Made by a program: the position numbers and the translations under genes | Notes under the pieces: model-generated | Seen by the model: only the letters and a program-made list of their open reading frames with translations | The model's database searches: none | What the model was told of the DNA's origin: nothing | Assembly (NCBI GenBank): GCA_948482415.1 | Contig: CAOMFZ010000049.1 | Span: 1-11,821 of the forward strand | Reading direction: 5' to 3' | DNA length: 11,821 nucleotides | DNA from: an uncultured Mailhella sp. | GTDB taxonomy: Bacteria; Desulfobacterota; Desulfovibrionia; Desulfovibrionales; Desulfovibrionaceae | Part shown: positions 1-8,019 of the stretch, piece after piece | How the letters are laid out: every line of letters begins with the position of its first letter | Position numbering within the stretch: position 1 is the first letter of the stretch

Positions 1-909
1 GAACTGGGTATCAGCCACGCACAGGATATGGACGAACTGGGCAGAATTTTATGGCCCGATATGGCGATTATTCTGAATGCTGCCAGCGGGCATACGGAGG
101 GGCTCGGCGATATGGGCGTTGCCTATTACAAGGCACAGCTGGTAAATTTCCTGCCCCAGGACGGTGTTGCCTTTGTCAGCGGTGATTATCCGGACCTTTG
201 GACGCATGCTTATTACAACAAAGAAGATACAAAATTTTTCAGCACGTCCTCCAAAAAAATCCCTTATCAGGGCAGATATCTTGGGGTAACAGATGACGGC
301 TTTGGCAGATATTCCATCAAAACGCCTACAGCGTTTTTTGAAGTGGAAAGCATTTATGTGGGTGACTACGGCGCTGAAAACTGTATTGCCGCCGCAAGCC
401 TTGCCCTTGAACTGGGCTTTACCGTGGAACAAATCCAAAAAGCCATGAAAACCGTGCAGGCTCCGCAAATGCGTTTCAATAAGCACAGTTTTGGAGCATG
501 GACTGTGATTGATGACACCTACAATGCAAACCCCTTATCCACTGCGCGTATGATTGAATCTGCCCATGAGCTGGCCAAGGATCAGGATTTTATTCTCATG
601 CTTGGCAAAATGGGTGAACTGGGTGAGCTCGAAGAACAGGAACACATTGAACTTGGCGAAATTATTGCTGAAAACAAACCCCTTGCCGTGTATTTCAAAG
701 GCGATACAGCCAAAGCCCTTGAAAAAGGACTTTTAAAACAAAACTATGCAGGTATTTTCAAACCCGTTGAAAGTACAGAGCAATTTATGGAAGCCATAAA
801 GGCTCTTCCGCTCAGGCACGAAAAACATCTCATTGTATTCAAAGGCTCACGTTCCAACCACTTGGAAGAATATGTAAAAACCTTTATGGAGCAGAACAAT
901 GCTTTATAA
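1..909 (+). CDS. murF: UDP-N-acetylmuramoyl-tripeptide--D-alanyl-D-alanine ligase MurF (3' part)
   Basis: Cytoplasmic Mur ligase that adds D-Ala-D-Ala to UDP-MurNAc-tripeptide using ATP, the last soluble step of precursor synthesis. The frame is open from base 1, so the gene starts before the window. The N-terminal substrate domain and the P-loop are missing; 302 codons remain, against roughly 450 residues in E. coli MurF. Visible motifs are the PDMAIILNAASGHTEGLG segment (Mur ligase central domain), IDDTYNANP at 508-534 (the family's DDSYNANP), LGKMGELGELEEQEH (family GDMxELG...H) and FKGSRSNHLEE near the C-terminus (family KGSRS). One oddity is VGDYGAENCIAAAS at 358-399, where most Mur ligases have GxHNxxNAxAA. 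The last 11 bases overlap the mraY start, which implies translational coupling. An internal ATG at 28 is simply Met within the protein and not a start. The identity is secure. Confidence 0.95.
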   Translation, partial: ELGISHAQDMDELGRILWPDMAIILNAASGHTEGLGDMGVAYYKAQLVNFLPQDGVAFVSGDYPDLWTHAYYNKEDTKFFSTSSKKIPYQGRYLGVTDDGFGRYSIKTPTAFFEVESIYVGDYGAENCIAAASLALELGFTVEQIQKAMKTVQAPQMRFNKHSFGAWTVIDDTYNANPLSTARMIESAHELAKDQDFILMLGKMGELGELEEQEHIELGEIIAENKPLAVYFKGDTAKALEKGLLKQNYAGIFKPVESTEQFMEAIKALPLRHEKHLIVFKGSRSNHLEEYVKTFMEQNNAL

Positions 910-1975
910 TTTTCTTGTCCCGCTGACTGACTTTTTCTCATTTTTCAATATCCTGCGCTATATCAGTACCCGTACACTGGGGGCTATGTTTTTTGCTCTG
1001 GTGCTGACAATTTTAGTAGGTCCGTTCTTTATCCGCGTTCTGCACAAGCTGAAATTCGGACAGCAAATTCATGAAGACGTGGTCGTGCACCAAAAAAAGG
1101 CAGGAACTCCTACCATGGGAGGTATCCTCATTATTTTCGGCACTGTGCTTTCCACTCTGCTTTTTGCGGACTTAACCAATAATTATATTTGGCTGACGCT
1201 TTTTGTGTTTATTGGTTTTGGCTTTATTGGGTTTGTAGACGATATGAGCAAAATTCTGCACCATAAGAACCTTGGCATAAAAGCCCGAACCAAATTCCTG
1301 GGACAGCTGATTATTGCCGGTCTTTCCCTTATGCTCATGCTCAAATTTTCCGGATATCCCACTTTTTTGTCCATTCCGTTTTTCAAACAGTTTGTACCTG
1401 ATTTAGGCTTATTCTACATTGTTTTTGCGGCTATCGTGCTTGTAAGCTCTTCCAATGCCGTCAATTTGACTGACGGTTTGGACGGTTTAGCTATTTTGCC
1501 TGTGGTTATTTGTACAGGTGTATATACCATTTTCCTTTATGTGGCAGGACACGCAAACTTTGCAAACTATTTGCAGGTTGCCTTTGTTCCCGGAGTCAGC
1601 GAAGTGGTTATTTTCTGCGGAGCGCTCATGGGCGCAGGTTTAGGCTTTTTATGGTACAACGCTCAGCCTGCTCAGGTATTTATGGGCGATGTCGGTTCCC
1701 TCAGCCTTGGCGGTGTGATTGGTTTTTTGGCTATTCTGGCAAAGCAGGAAATTATCCTCATTGTTGCCGGGGGCTTATTTGTTATTGAAACCCTCAGCGT
1801 TACTTTACAGATTGCCTATTTCAAATATACACACGGCAAACGCCTTTTCAAAATGGCACCGCTTCATCACCATTTTGAGCTCAAAGGCTGGACAGAATCA
1901 AAAATTATTGTCCGCTTCTGGATTATTTCTGTTCTCTTTGCCCTTATGTCATTGAGTGTGCTCAAAATTCGCTAA
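899..1975 (+). CDS. mraY: Phospho-N-acetylmuramoyl-pentapeptide-transferase MraY
   Basis: Integral membrane enzyme that transfers phospho-MurNAc-pentapeptide from UDP to undecaprenyl phosphate, making lipid I on the inner face of the cytoplasmic membrane. The 358 residues match the usual length (about 360) and form about ten hydrophobic segments. Hallmarks are KKAGTPTMGG (residues 66-75), the acidic pair in FVDDMSK (D114-D115), NLTDGLDGLA (189-198, with D192 and D195), FMGDVGS (261-267, D264) and the histidine motif PLHHHFELKGW (321-331); these residues bind Mg2+ and substrate in the family. The start at 899 lies inside the end of murF and has GGAG at 888-891, seven bases upstream. The product acts immediately after MurF and before MurG, both encoded in this cluster. 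No sequence defect is seen. Confidence 0.98.
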   Translation: MLYNFLVPLTDFFSFFNILRYISTRTLGAMFFALVLTILVGPFFIRVLHKLKFGQQIHEDVVVHQKKAGTPTMGGILIIFGTVLSTLLFADLTNNYIWLTLFVFIGFGFIGFVDDMSKILHHKNLGIKARTKFLGQLIIAGLSLMLMLKFSGYPTFLSIPFFKQFVPDLGLFYIVFAAIVLVSSSNAVNLTDGLDGLAILPVVICTGVYTIFLYVAGHANFANYLQVAFVPGVSEVVIFCGALMGAGLGFLWYNAQPAQVFMGDVGSLSLGGVIGFLAILAKQEIILIVAGGLFVIETLSVTLQIAYFKYTHGKRLFKMAPLHHHFELKGWTESKIIVRFWIISVLFALMSLSVLKIR

Positions 1976-1980
1976 AATAT

Positions 1981-1985
1981 GGGGA
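1981..1985 (+). promoter_or_regulatory. Ribosome binding site deciding the murD start
   Basis: GGGGA lies six bases before the ATG at 1992 and just after the mraY stop. An in-frame GTG at 1956 would add 12 residues and overlap mraY by 20 bases, but it has no purine-rich site ahead of it, so the ATG is preferred. Confidence 0.6.
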
Positions 1986-1991
1986 AACAGT

Positions 1992-3317
1992 ATGGTTACA
2001 TTAGATAGTATCCGCATGAAAATTTATAACGGTGCAGCTGTCCATGTTGTGGGCGGCGGCGCTTCCGGCAGAGCTGTGCTGAAATTATTGGAACGCATTA
2101 ACGCTCCTCTTGTTTTTCATGAAAAAAATGAAGATAAACTTTTGCCTGAATTTAAAGCCTGGCTTGAAGAGAAAAAAATCCCCTGTTTCTTCGGAGAGCA
2201 TAAAAAAGAAAATTTTAAAGGCTGTGAAATTTTTATTCCCAGTCCGGGCGCTGCTATTGCGCAGTTTAACGAATTTCTGCCCCAAAATGCAATTGCTGTT
2301 TCAGAAACAGAAATTGCCTATTTATTTTGCGAAGATGTACCCATTTTAGGCATTACAGGCACAAGCGGCAAAACCACAACCACCAGTATTTGTTCTGCCA
2401 TGCTTGAAGAACAGGGCATACATGTTTTCACAGGCGGCAATATCGGCACACCTCTTTCTGAATATGCTTTGAAACGCATTGAAAACCCACAAGGCAAAAA
2501 AGTTGAAGTCCTTGTGCTGGAACTTTCCAGTTTTCAGCTCCAAACCTGCAATGCTTTGCCCGTGCATGTGGGCATTTGCCTCAATATTTCTGCCAACCAC
2601 TTGGATTATCACAAGGATATGCAGGAATATATTGACGCCAAAATGCAGCTCTTTGCCCATCAGAAAGAAAATGATTTTGCTGTCTTGAGTCCGGAGCTTG
2701 CCCATTTGGCAAAGGATTACAAATTCAAAGCAAAAACCGTTATTTTTGATGACAAAGCAAAAAATTTCCCCAAAACAAAACTGCTTGGGCAGCATAACCA
2801 AAGCAATGCCGAAGCAGCATGGCAAGCCTGCAAACTTTTTGGTGTCAGCTTTGAAAATGCGCAAAAAGCCATGGAAAAAATGGCGCCCATGGCAAACAGA
2901 CTGGAATTTGTCCGCGAACTGAACGGCGTTACCTATATCAATGACACAAAATGCACCACAGTTTCCGCTTTGGAAGTTGCCATTAAAGCCGTCAGTGAAG
3001 CAGGTCACCCCATTATTTTGCTGGCTGGCGGCAAATTCAAGGGAGGAGACTTGGAAGGCATAGTTCCGCTCATGCAGAAATATGTGAAACACACTGCCCT
3101 TTATGGCGGAAGCCGTGAACATTTTGAGGGAGCATGGAAAGATAAAATTTCTCTCTCCTATGATGAAAAAATGGCAGACGCCGTTCTCCGTGCCAAAAAA
3201 CTGGCAGAAAGCGGCGACGCAATTTTATTAGCGCCTGCAACCTCAAGTTTTGACCAATACAAGGACTATATTGCCCGCGGCAAAGATTTTAAAACTATTG
3301 TTCTCAATTTGCAGTAA
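1992..3317 (+). CDS. murD: UDP-N-acetylmuramoyl-L-alanine--D-glutamate ligase MurD
   Basis: Cytoplasmic ATP-dependent ligase that adds D-Glu to UDP-MurNAc-L-Ala. With the ATG at 1992 the protein is 441 residues, close to E. coli MurD (438). Domain 1 is a Rossmann-like UDP-binding fold with VVGGGASGRA (19-28). The central ATPase domain carries the P-loop GTSGKTTT (123-130), the NISANHLDYH segment (198-207) and the adenine-contact motif GQHNQSNAEAAW (266-277). The C-terminal domain has NDTKCTT (317-323) and LAGGKFKGGD (344-353, the D-Glu-site LAGGxxKGxD of MurD). ALELSSFQL-like LELSSFQL (176-183) is also typical of MurD rather than MurC, E or F. It starts 16 bases after mraY. A longer version from GTG 1956 is possible but less likely. 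Confidence 0.96.
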   Translation: MVTLDSIRMKIYNGAAVHVVGGGASGRAVLKLLERINAPLVFHEKNEDKLLPEFKAWLEEKKIPCFFGEHKKENFKGCEIFIPSPGAAIAQFNEFLPQNAIAVSETEIAYLFCEDVPILGITGTSGKTTTTSICSAMLEEQGIHVFTGGNIGTPLSEYALKRIENPQGKKVEVLVLELSSFQLQTCNALPVHVGICLNISANHLDYHKDMQEYIDAKMQLFAHQKENDFAVLSPELAHLAKDYKFKAKTVIFDDKAKNFPKTKLLGQHNQSNAEAAWQACKLFGVSFENAQKAMEKMAPMANRLEFVRELNGVTYINDTKCTTVSALEVAIKAVSEAGHPIILLAGGKFKGGDLEGIVPLMQKYVKHTALYGGSREHFEGAWKDKISLSYDEKMADAVLRAKKLAESGDAILLAPATSSFDQYKDYIARGKDFKTIVLNLQ

Positions 3318-3350
3318 AAAGCAATCAAATTATAACTACCGGAAATTATT

Positions 3351-4550
3351 ATGATAAGTACAAATAAAAACAGCAGAAAAAAAATAGTGCACAGCACCGA
3401 ATACCACAGCATAGACTGGTGGCTTTTGGCTTGCATTCTTATCATGTTAAGCCTTGGTCTGCTCATGGTTTTGAGTGCCGGCAGTGTTGTGGGTGAACGT
3501 GATTTCCATGATAAATACTATTTTTTCAAGAAACAGTTTGCCTTTGTTTCTCTTGGCTTTATTGCCATGCTTATTTGTATTTATATTCCAAGAAAACTTA
3601 TTAATTCAATCCATTACGTTGCAATTACCATAACGGTTTTTCTCCTCCTGCTCACCATTACCCCCCTTGGTATCAGTGTCAACGGCGCAAGCCGCTGGCT
3701 GCCGTTTTTTGGATTTTCCATTCAGCCTATGGAATTTGCGAGAATTGCCCTTGTTCTGTACCTTTCCTATTTTTTGAGCACACACCAGCATTTGGGAAAA
3801 ACATTCAGCAAAGGCGTTATTCCGCCTTTTGCGATTACAGGCGTTTTTTGTCTGCTCCTTTTGCTGCAGCCGGATTTTGGTGCAGCGGTTATCTTGCTCG
3901 CTATTCTCTTTTTCCTTTGTCTTGCAGGCGGAACACGGTTTATTTATCTTGCCCTTTCATTCAGCATGATGACAACGCTCGCTGTCAGCCTGATTATGAA
4001 TTCCCCTTATCGTATGCGCCGTCTCCTTGCTTTTATTGACCCGTTCAAAGACGCACAGGGAACAGGCTATCAGCTTGTCCAATCATTTTACGCTCTTGCA
4101 GAAGGGAGTTTTTTAGGCGTCGGTATGGGAAACGGCAGACAAAAAATGCTGTATCTGCCGGAAGCGCACAACGACTTTATTGTGTCTGTAATTGGTGAGG
4201 AATTGGGACTGCTTGGCATTACGATCATGATGAGTTTATTTATGATTATTTTTGCCCGCTGTCTGCGCATTATCCTGGGGCAGAAAGAACTGCGCGATAA
4301 ACTCACAGCCTTTGGACTGACCCTGATTATTGCCCTTGGCGCAACCCTCAATCTTGCGGTTATTATGGGTATGGTTCCTCCTAAAGGTGTTGCCATGCCG
4401 CTTCTCAGCTACGGAGGCAGTTCCATGATAGCTTCACTCATTTGCCTTGGACTTATCCTGAATTATTCCCGCACAGTCAGCACGGAAGAAATAACAGCCA
4501 AAAAAATGCAAAATTCTACGCTTTCTAAAATACATGGAGAGTATGCATAA
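3351..4550 (+). CDS. ftsW: Septal peptidoglycan glycosyltransferase FtsW (SEDS family)
   Basis: Polytopic inner-membrane SEDS protein that polymerises lipid II at the septum together with its class B PBP partner FtsI, which is not in this window. It has 399 residues: a short basic cytoplasmic N-terminus (1-22), then about ten membrane segments. Family motifs are NGASRW (111-116), QPMEFAR (125-131), LLQPDFG (171-177), LPEAHNDFI (269-277) with the Asp (D275) corresponding to the proposed catalytic acid in extracellular loop 4, GEELG (282-286) and PPKGVAMPLLSYGGSS (343-358). The usual QPSEFAK is QPMEFAR here. FtsW is preferred over RodA because of the dcw location between murD and murG. The start follows a 33-base gap with only a weak GGA ahead of it. 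The stop codon shares one base with the murG start. Confidence 0.95.
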   Translation: MISTNKNSRKKIVHSTEYHSIDWWLLACILIMLSLGLLMVLSAGSVVGERDFHDKYYFFKKQFAFVSLGFIAMLICIYIPRKLINSIHYVAITITVFLLLLTITPLGISVNGASRWLPFFGFSIQPMEFARIALVLYLSYFLSTHQHLGKTFSKGVIPPFAITGVFCLLLLLQPDFGAAVILLAILFFLCLAGGTRFIYLALSFSMMTTLAVSLIMNSPYRMRRLLAFIDPFKDAQGTGYQLVQSFYALAEGSFLGVGMGNGRQKMLYLPEAHNDFIVSVIGEELGLLGITIMMSLFMIIFARCLRIILGQKELRDKLTAFGLTLIIALGATLNLAVIMGMVPPKGVAMPLLSYGGSSMIASLICLGLILNYSRTVSTEEITAKKMQNSTLSKIHGEYA

Positions 4551-5641
4551 TGGATACACTCAATATTATTGTTTCAACAGGCGGCACAGGCGGACATATT
4601 TTTCCTGCCCTTGCCGTTGCTGATGAAATAAAAAAGCAGCACAAGGGCGCCCATGTTCTCTTTGTGGGTTCCTTATACGGCAGAGAAAAAGAACTGTGCC
4701 AAAAACATGGACTTGATTTTTACGGATTAAATGTCCGCGGAATCAAAGGCCGCGGTATGCGGGCTTTTTCTGCGCTCTTAGCCATGGCAAAAGCTGTTTT
4801 TGAAAGCTGGCAGTTTTTAGGCAGACACAAAATCCACGCAGTCATCGGTTTTGGAGGTTATGCCTGTTTTGCCATGCTCCTTGCGGCAAGACTTCGCCAT
4901 ATCCCAACTATGATCCATGAACAAAATGCCGTTGCCGGACTTGCCAACAAAATTTTAGCAAAATTCGTCAATACTATCTGCCTTTCCCTGCCTGATACCA
5001 AAAATCAATTTAATCCCGGAAAATGTGTTTTAACAGGAAATCCAATCCGTCACGATGTTGCAGAAGCGGTCAAAGAAAAAAAGGATTATACCACCCTGCT
5101 CATTATGGGAGGAAGCCTTGGGGCTGTAGCGATTAACTCTCTGGCTGTGCAGCTGCTCAGCTCTTTGCGTGACAATAATATTCACATTATTCATCAATGC
5201 GGTGATACGGATTATGCAAGAGTTGTGGAAGCATACAAAAGCCATGGCTACAGCAAAGAAGAAATTGACACCATGCTTTTTCCTTTTATTGATAATATGG
5301 CTGAAGTGTATGCAAAAGCAGACTTTGCCCTTTGCCGTGCCGGAGCGACAAGCATTGCAGAACTGACTGCCACCAAAACGCCTGCACTTTTTATTCCTTA
5401 TCCGTATGCCGCTAATGACCACCAGACAGCCAATGCCCAAAATATTGTGGATCATCACGGCGCAATTATGATTAAGGAAAGCGAAATCAAACAATATCCT
5501 GTGGATAAAATTCTTCTTTCCATTTTGGAAAACAAAGCGGAATTGGAAGAAATGGCTGAAAATATGGGCTCGCTTGCTGAAAAAGACGCTGTCCAAAAAG
5601 TTGTGGCAGAACTCAATAAACTTTTACAAAAACAGAGATAA
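4550..5641 (+). CDS. murG: UDP-GlcNAc:lipid I N-acetylglucosaminyltransferase MurG
   Basis: Peripheral inner-membrane GT-B glycosyltransferase (GT28 family) that converts lipid I to lipid II by adding GlcNAc. It has 363 residues, a normal length. The N-terminal domain opens with the glycine loop STGGTGGHIFPALA (9-22), followed by GFGGYACF (100-107) and HEQNAVAGLANK (123-134). The C-terminal UDP-GlcNAc domain has GGSLGA (187-192), LCRAGATSIAEL (261-272) and DHQTANA (290-296), which hold the donor-binding residues in known MurG. The ATG overlaps the ftsW TAA by one base (TAATG), with GGAGA at 4536-4540 as ribosome binding site. This arrangement favours coupled translation of lipid II synthase and lipid II polymerase. 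No anomalies were seen. Confidence 0.98.
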   Translation: MDTLNIIVSTGGTGGHIFPALAVADEIKKQHKGAHVLFVGSLYGREKELCQKHGLDFYGLNVRGIKGRGMRAFSALLAMAKAVFESWQFLGRHKIHAVIGFGGYACFAMLLAARLRHIPTMIHEQNAVAGLANKILAKFVNTICLSLPDTKNQFNPGKCVLTGNPIRHDVAEAVKEKKDYTTLLIMGGSLGAVAINSLAVQLLSSLRDNNIHIIHQCGDTDYARVVEAYKSHGYSKEEIDTMLFPFIDNMAEVYAKADFALCRAGATSIAELTATKTPALFIPYPYAANDHQTANAQNIVDHHGAIMIKESEIKQYPVDKILLSILENKAELEEMAENMGSLAEKDAVQKVVAELNKLLQKQR

Positions 5642-5643
5642 GT

Positions 5644-7047
5644 ATGAATAAAAAAATCCGTGCAATACATATGGTTGGCATAGGCGGCAGCGGCATGAGC
5701 GGCATTGCCGAAGTTCTTTTGAACCTTGGCTACACTGTGACAGGGTCTGACATGAGCGAAAGCAAAACTGTACAGCGCCTCAAAAATCTTGGCGCTGAAA
5801 TTTTTCTCGGTCATGCAGAAGAAAATATCAAAACACCTCAGGTTGTGGTGCGTTCCACTGCAATTAAAGATGACAATCCAGAAATTATTGCCGCCAAAAA
5901 ACGTAATATTCCCGTCATTGCCCGTGCTGAAATGCTGGCAGAGCTGATGCGCCTGCGTTATGGCATTGCCATTGCCGGCACACACGGAAAAACCACAACA
6001 ACCTCCTTGACGGCTTCCATTTTCGACGCCGCAAACGAAGACGCTACCGTGATTATCGGCGGCTTGCTGAATGCATACGGCACCAACGCAAAACTTGGCA
6101 AAGGCAATTATCTGATTGCAGAAGCGGACGAATCTGACGGCTCATTCCTCTATCTTTTCCCAATTATCAACGTTGTCACCAATATTGACTACGACCACAT
6201 CGACCATTACGGAAGCCAGGAAAATATTGATAAGGCATTTATTTCTTTTATGAATAAAGTGCCGTTTTATGGCGTCAATATTGTCTGCGGCGATGATGAA
6301 GGCATACAAAGAATACTTCCTCACATCAAACGCCCGGTTATTACTTACGGCTTCGGCGAACGCAATATGCTGCGGGCTGAAATTGTTGACAGCAACACCA
6401 TTAATCAATTCAAAGTATACAGAAAAGTAACCAAAAAAAATGCTCAGGTGGAAGAAGAATTATGGGGTGAAGTGAGCCTTAACCACCCGGGAAAACATAA
6501 TATTTTAAATGCCTTGGCTGCCATTGGCGTCAGCATTGAAGCAGAAATTCCGCAGGAAGCCTGTCTCAAAGGATTAAAAGAGTTTACAGGTGTCGGGCGC
6601 CGCTTTGAGCTCAAAGGAAAAGTCAATAATATCACAGTAATTGACGATTACGGTCATCACCCCACAGAAATAAAAATGACTATAAAATGTGCAAAACAAG
6701 CCTATCCCGAAAGCCGTATTCTTATGGCATTCCAGCCTCACCGCTTTTCTCGCACTGAAGCATTGTTCGGCGATTTTTGCAGTTGTTTTGAAGGCGTTGA
6801 CAAATTATTCCTGGCGGAAATTTACCCTGCCGGCGAAAAACCTGTTCCCGGCATTAACAGTGAAAACCTTGCCCATGGCATACGCCAGATTTGTCCGAAA
6901 CTTTCTGTTGTCACCTGTAAAAACAATGATGAAATTGTCCATGAAATCTGCAAAGATTTGAAAGTTGGTGACCTGATTATCACGCAGGGTGCAGGCAATA
7001 TTACCAATTTAGCACCTAAAATTTTAGCTGAAATCGGAAAGAACTAG
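5644..7047 (+). CDS. murC: UDP-N-acetylmuramate--L-alanine ligase MurC
   Basis: Cytoplasmic ATP-dependent ligase that adds the first amino acid, L-Ala, to UDP-MurNAc. It has 467 residues, a usual length. The N-terminal UDP domain has GIGGSGMSGIAE (12-23). The ATPase domain has the P-loop GTHGKTTTT (112-120), EADESDGSF (160-168, the MurC-type acidic motif), NIDYDHIDHYG (180-190) and GKHNILNALAA (283-293). The C-terminal domain has GVGRRFE (316-322), DDYGHHPTEI (334-343) and QPHRFSRT (364-371), all diagnostic of MurC. It begins two bases after the murG stop and ends three bases before murB, so it sits in the middle of a tightly packed operon. The ribosome binding site is weak (AGAGA within the end of murG), in keeping with coupling to murG. 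Confidence 0.98.
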   Translation: MNKKIRAIHMVGIGGSGMSGIAEVLLNLGYTVTGSDMSESKTVQRLKNLGAEIFLGHAEENIKTPQVVVRSTAIKDDNPEIIAAKKRNIPVIARAEMLAELMRLRYGIAIAGTHGKTTTTSLTASIFDAANEDATVIIGGLLNAYGTNAKLGKGNYLIAEADESDGSFLYLFPIINVVTNIDYDHIDHYGSQENIDKAFISFMNKVPFYGVNIVCGDDEGIQRILPHIKRPVITYGFGERNMLRAEIVDSNTINQFKVYRKVTKKNAQVEEELWGEVSLNHPGKHNILNALAAIGVSIEAEIPQEACLKGLKEFTGVGRRFELKGKVNNITVIDDYGHHPTEIKMTIKCAKQAYPESRILMAFQPHRFSRTEALFGDFCSCFEGVDKLFLAEIYPAGEKPVPGINSENLAHGIRQICPKLSVVTCKNNDEIVHEICKDLKVGDLIITQGAGNITNLAPKILAEIGKN

Positions 7048-7050
7048 AAT

Positions 7051-8019
7051 ATGCTGCAAGTTCAACAAAATATCTCTCTCAAGAATAAAACCACTATCCG
7101 TCTGGGCGGCATAACTCCTTATTATGTCAAAATAAAATCCAGACAGGATATTCTGGATTTTGCTGAACTTGAAGATAAACTCCGCATTCCTTTCAAGGTG
7201 TTAGGCGGCGGCAGTAATCTGATTATTGCCGACGAGAGCATGTGCAGAGAATTACCTTTTGGGGTTCTCGATATTGATATTGCTGACGAGCTGACATCAG
7301 CGCCCTGCATGCCGGAAGAAAATTTTCCTCCTCTTGTGCAAAAATATGTGGAAAACAACCATACTGATTTTGTTAAAATTCATGTTGGTGCAGGCTGCAA
7401 AGTTCCAAAACTTTTACAATATTGCGGAATAAACGGTTTGACCGGACTTGAGGGGCTTGTGGGTATTCCCTGCCGCGTGGGCGGAACAGTCAATATGAAT
7501 GCAGGAGCCTACCGAACTGAAATAAATGACGTGCTCAGCCGGGTGGAAATTTTCCATAAACAATATGGCATTGTTAACCTGACAAGAGAAAATATGAAAT
7601 TGTCCTATAGAAAGTCCGAGTTTTTCTATGACAATACACGCTTGCAGGACTATATCATTTTAAGCGCTGATTTTATTTTTCCTGTTATTGAAAAAAACAT
7701 TGTCACGGATACGATGAAAAAAAATCTGCAAACCAAAAAAAATACCCAGCCTGTACAAGCACTGACTGCCGGCTGTGTATTTAAAAATCCCTGCAATGAA
7801 AAGGGTGAAAAAATGAGTGCCGGGCTCTTGCTTGATAAGGCAGGGCTCAAAGATGTCCATGCGGGCGGTATGCGTTTTTCACAAATCCATGCAAGTTTTT
7901 TGGAAAATACGGCAAATGGAAGAACTAAAGATGCAATGGAATTATTATCTCTTGCAAAAGATAAGATATTAACTTTATTTAATATTCAATTAGAAGAGGA
8001 AGTCAGAATATGGATTTAA
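7051..8019 (+). CDS. murB: UDP-N-acetylenolpyruvoylglucosamine reductase MurB (Cys at catalytic position)
   Basis: FAD- and NADPH-dependent reductase that turns UDP-GlcNAc-enolpyruvate into UDP-MurNAc in the cytoplasm. It has 322 residues. The FAD-binding domain has TTIRLGG (14-20), LGGGSNLI (51-58), GLEGLVGIPCRVGGTVNMNAGA (132-153 region) and SYRKSEFF (185-192). The C-terminal domain has AGCVFKNP (240-247), where C242 stands in place of the proton-donating Ser of E. coli and B. subtilis MurB, and LEEEVRI (314-320), whose E317 aligns with E. coli Glu325. Residues about 77-107 form an acidic/proline insertion between two strands that are normally joined by a short loop. The domain layout suggests the shorter type II class. 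Its last ~33 codons are markedly AT-rich, unlike the rest of the gene. GGAAAG at 7036-7041 is the likely ribosome binding site. The 3' end overlaps ftsQ by 10 bases. Confidence 0.95.
   Translation: MLQVQQNISLKNKTTIRLGGITPYYVKIKSRQDILDFAELEDKLRIPFKVLGGGSNLIIADESMCRELPFGVLDIDIADELTSAPCMPEENFPPLVQKYVENNHTDFVKIHVGAGCKVPKLLQYCGINGLTGLEGLVGIPCRVGGTVNMNAGAYRTEINDVLSRVEIFHKQYGIVNLTRENMKLSYRKSEFFYDNTRLQDYIILSADFIFPVIEKNIVTDTMKKNLQTKKNTQPVQALTAGCVFKNPCNEKGEKMSAGLLLDKAGLKDVHAGGMRFSQIHASFLENTANGRTKDAMELLSLAKDKILTLFNIQLEEEVRIWI

Noticed and set aside
1956..1991. Upstream GTG start for murD
   Set aside because: No ribosome binding site precedes it. It would add 12 unconserved residues, and the ATG at 1992 has GGGGA at good spacing and gives the family's normal length.
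2346..3122. 258-codon open frame on the - strand opposite murD
   Set aside because: It lies wholly opposite a well-conserved murD. The product is rich in Phe, Cys and His without a recognisable domain, as expected for a shadow of Lys/Glu/Ala-rich coding sequence.
5030..5596. 188-codon open frame on the - strand opposite murG
   Set aside because: Antisense shadow of murG. It has no family motif, and murG itself shows all catalytic motifs.
7952..7983. Promoter-like TTGCAA ... TTTAAT ahead of ftsQ, inside murB
   Set aside because: The spacer is 20 bases for the best -10 match, and the AT-rich coding sequence here produces such matches by chance.
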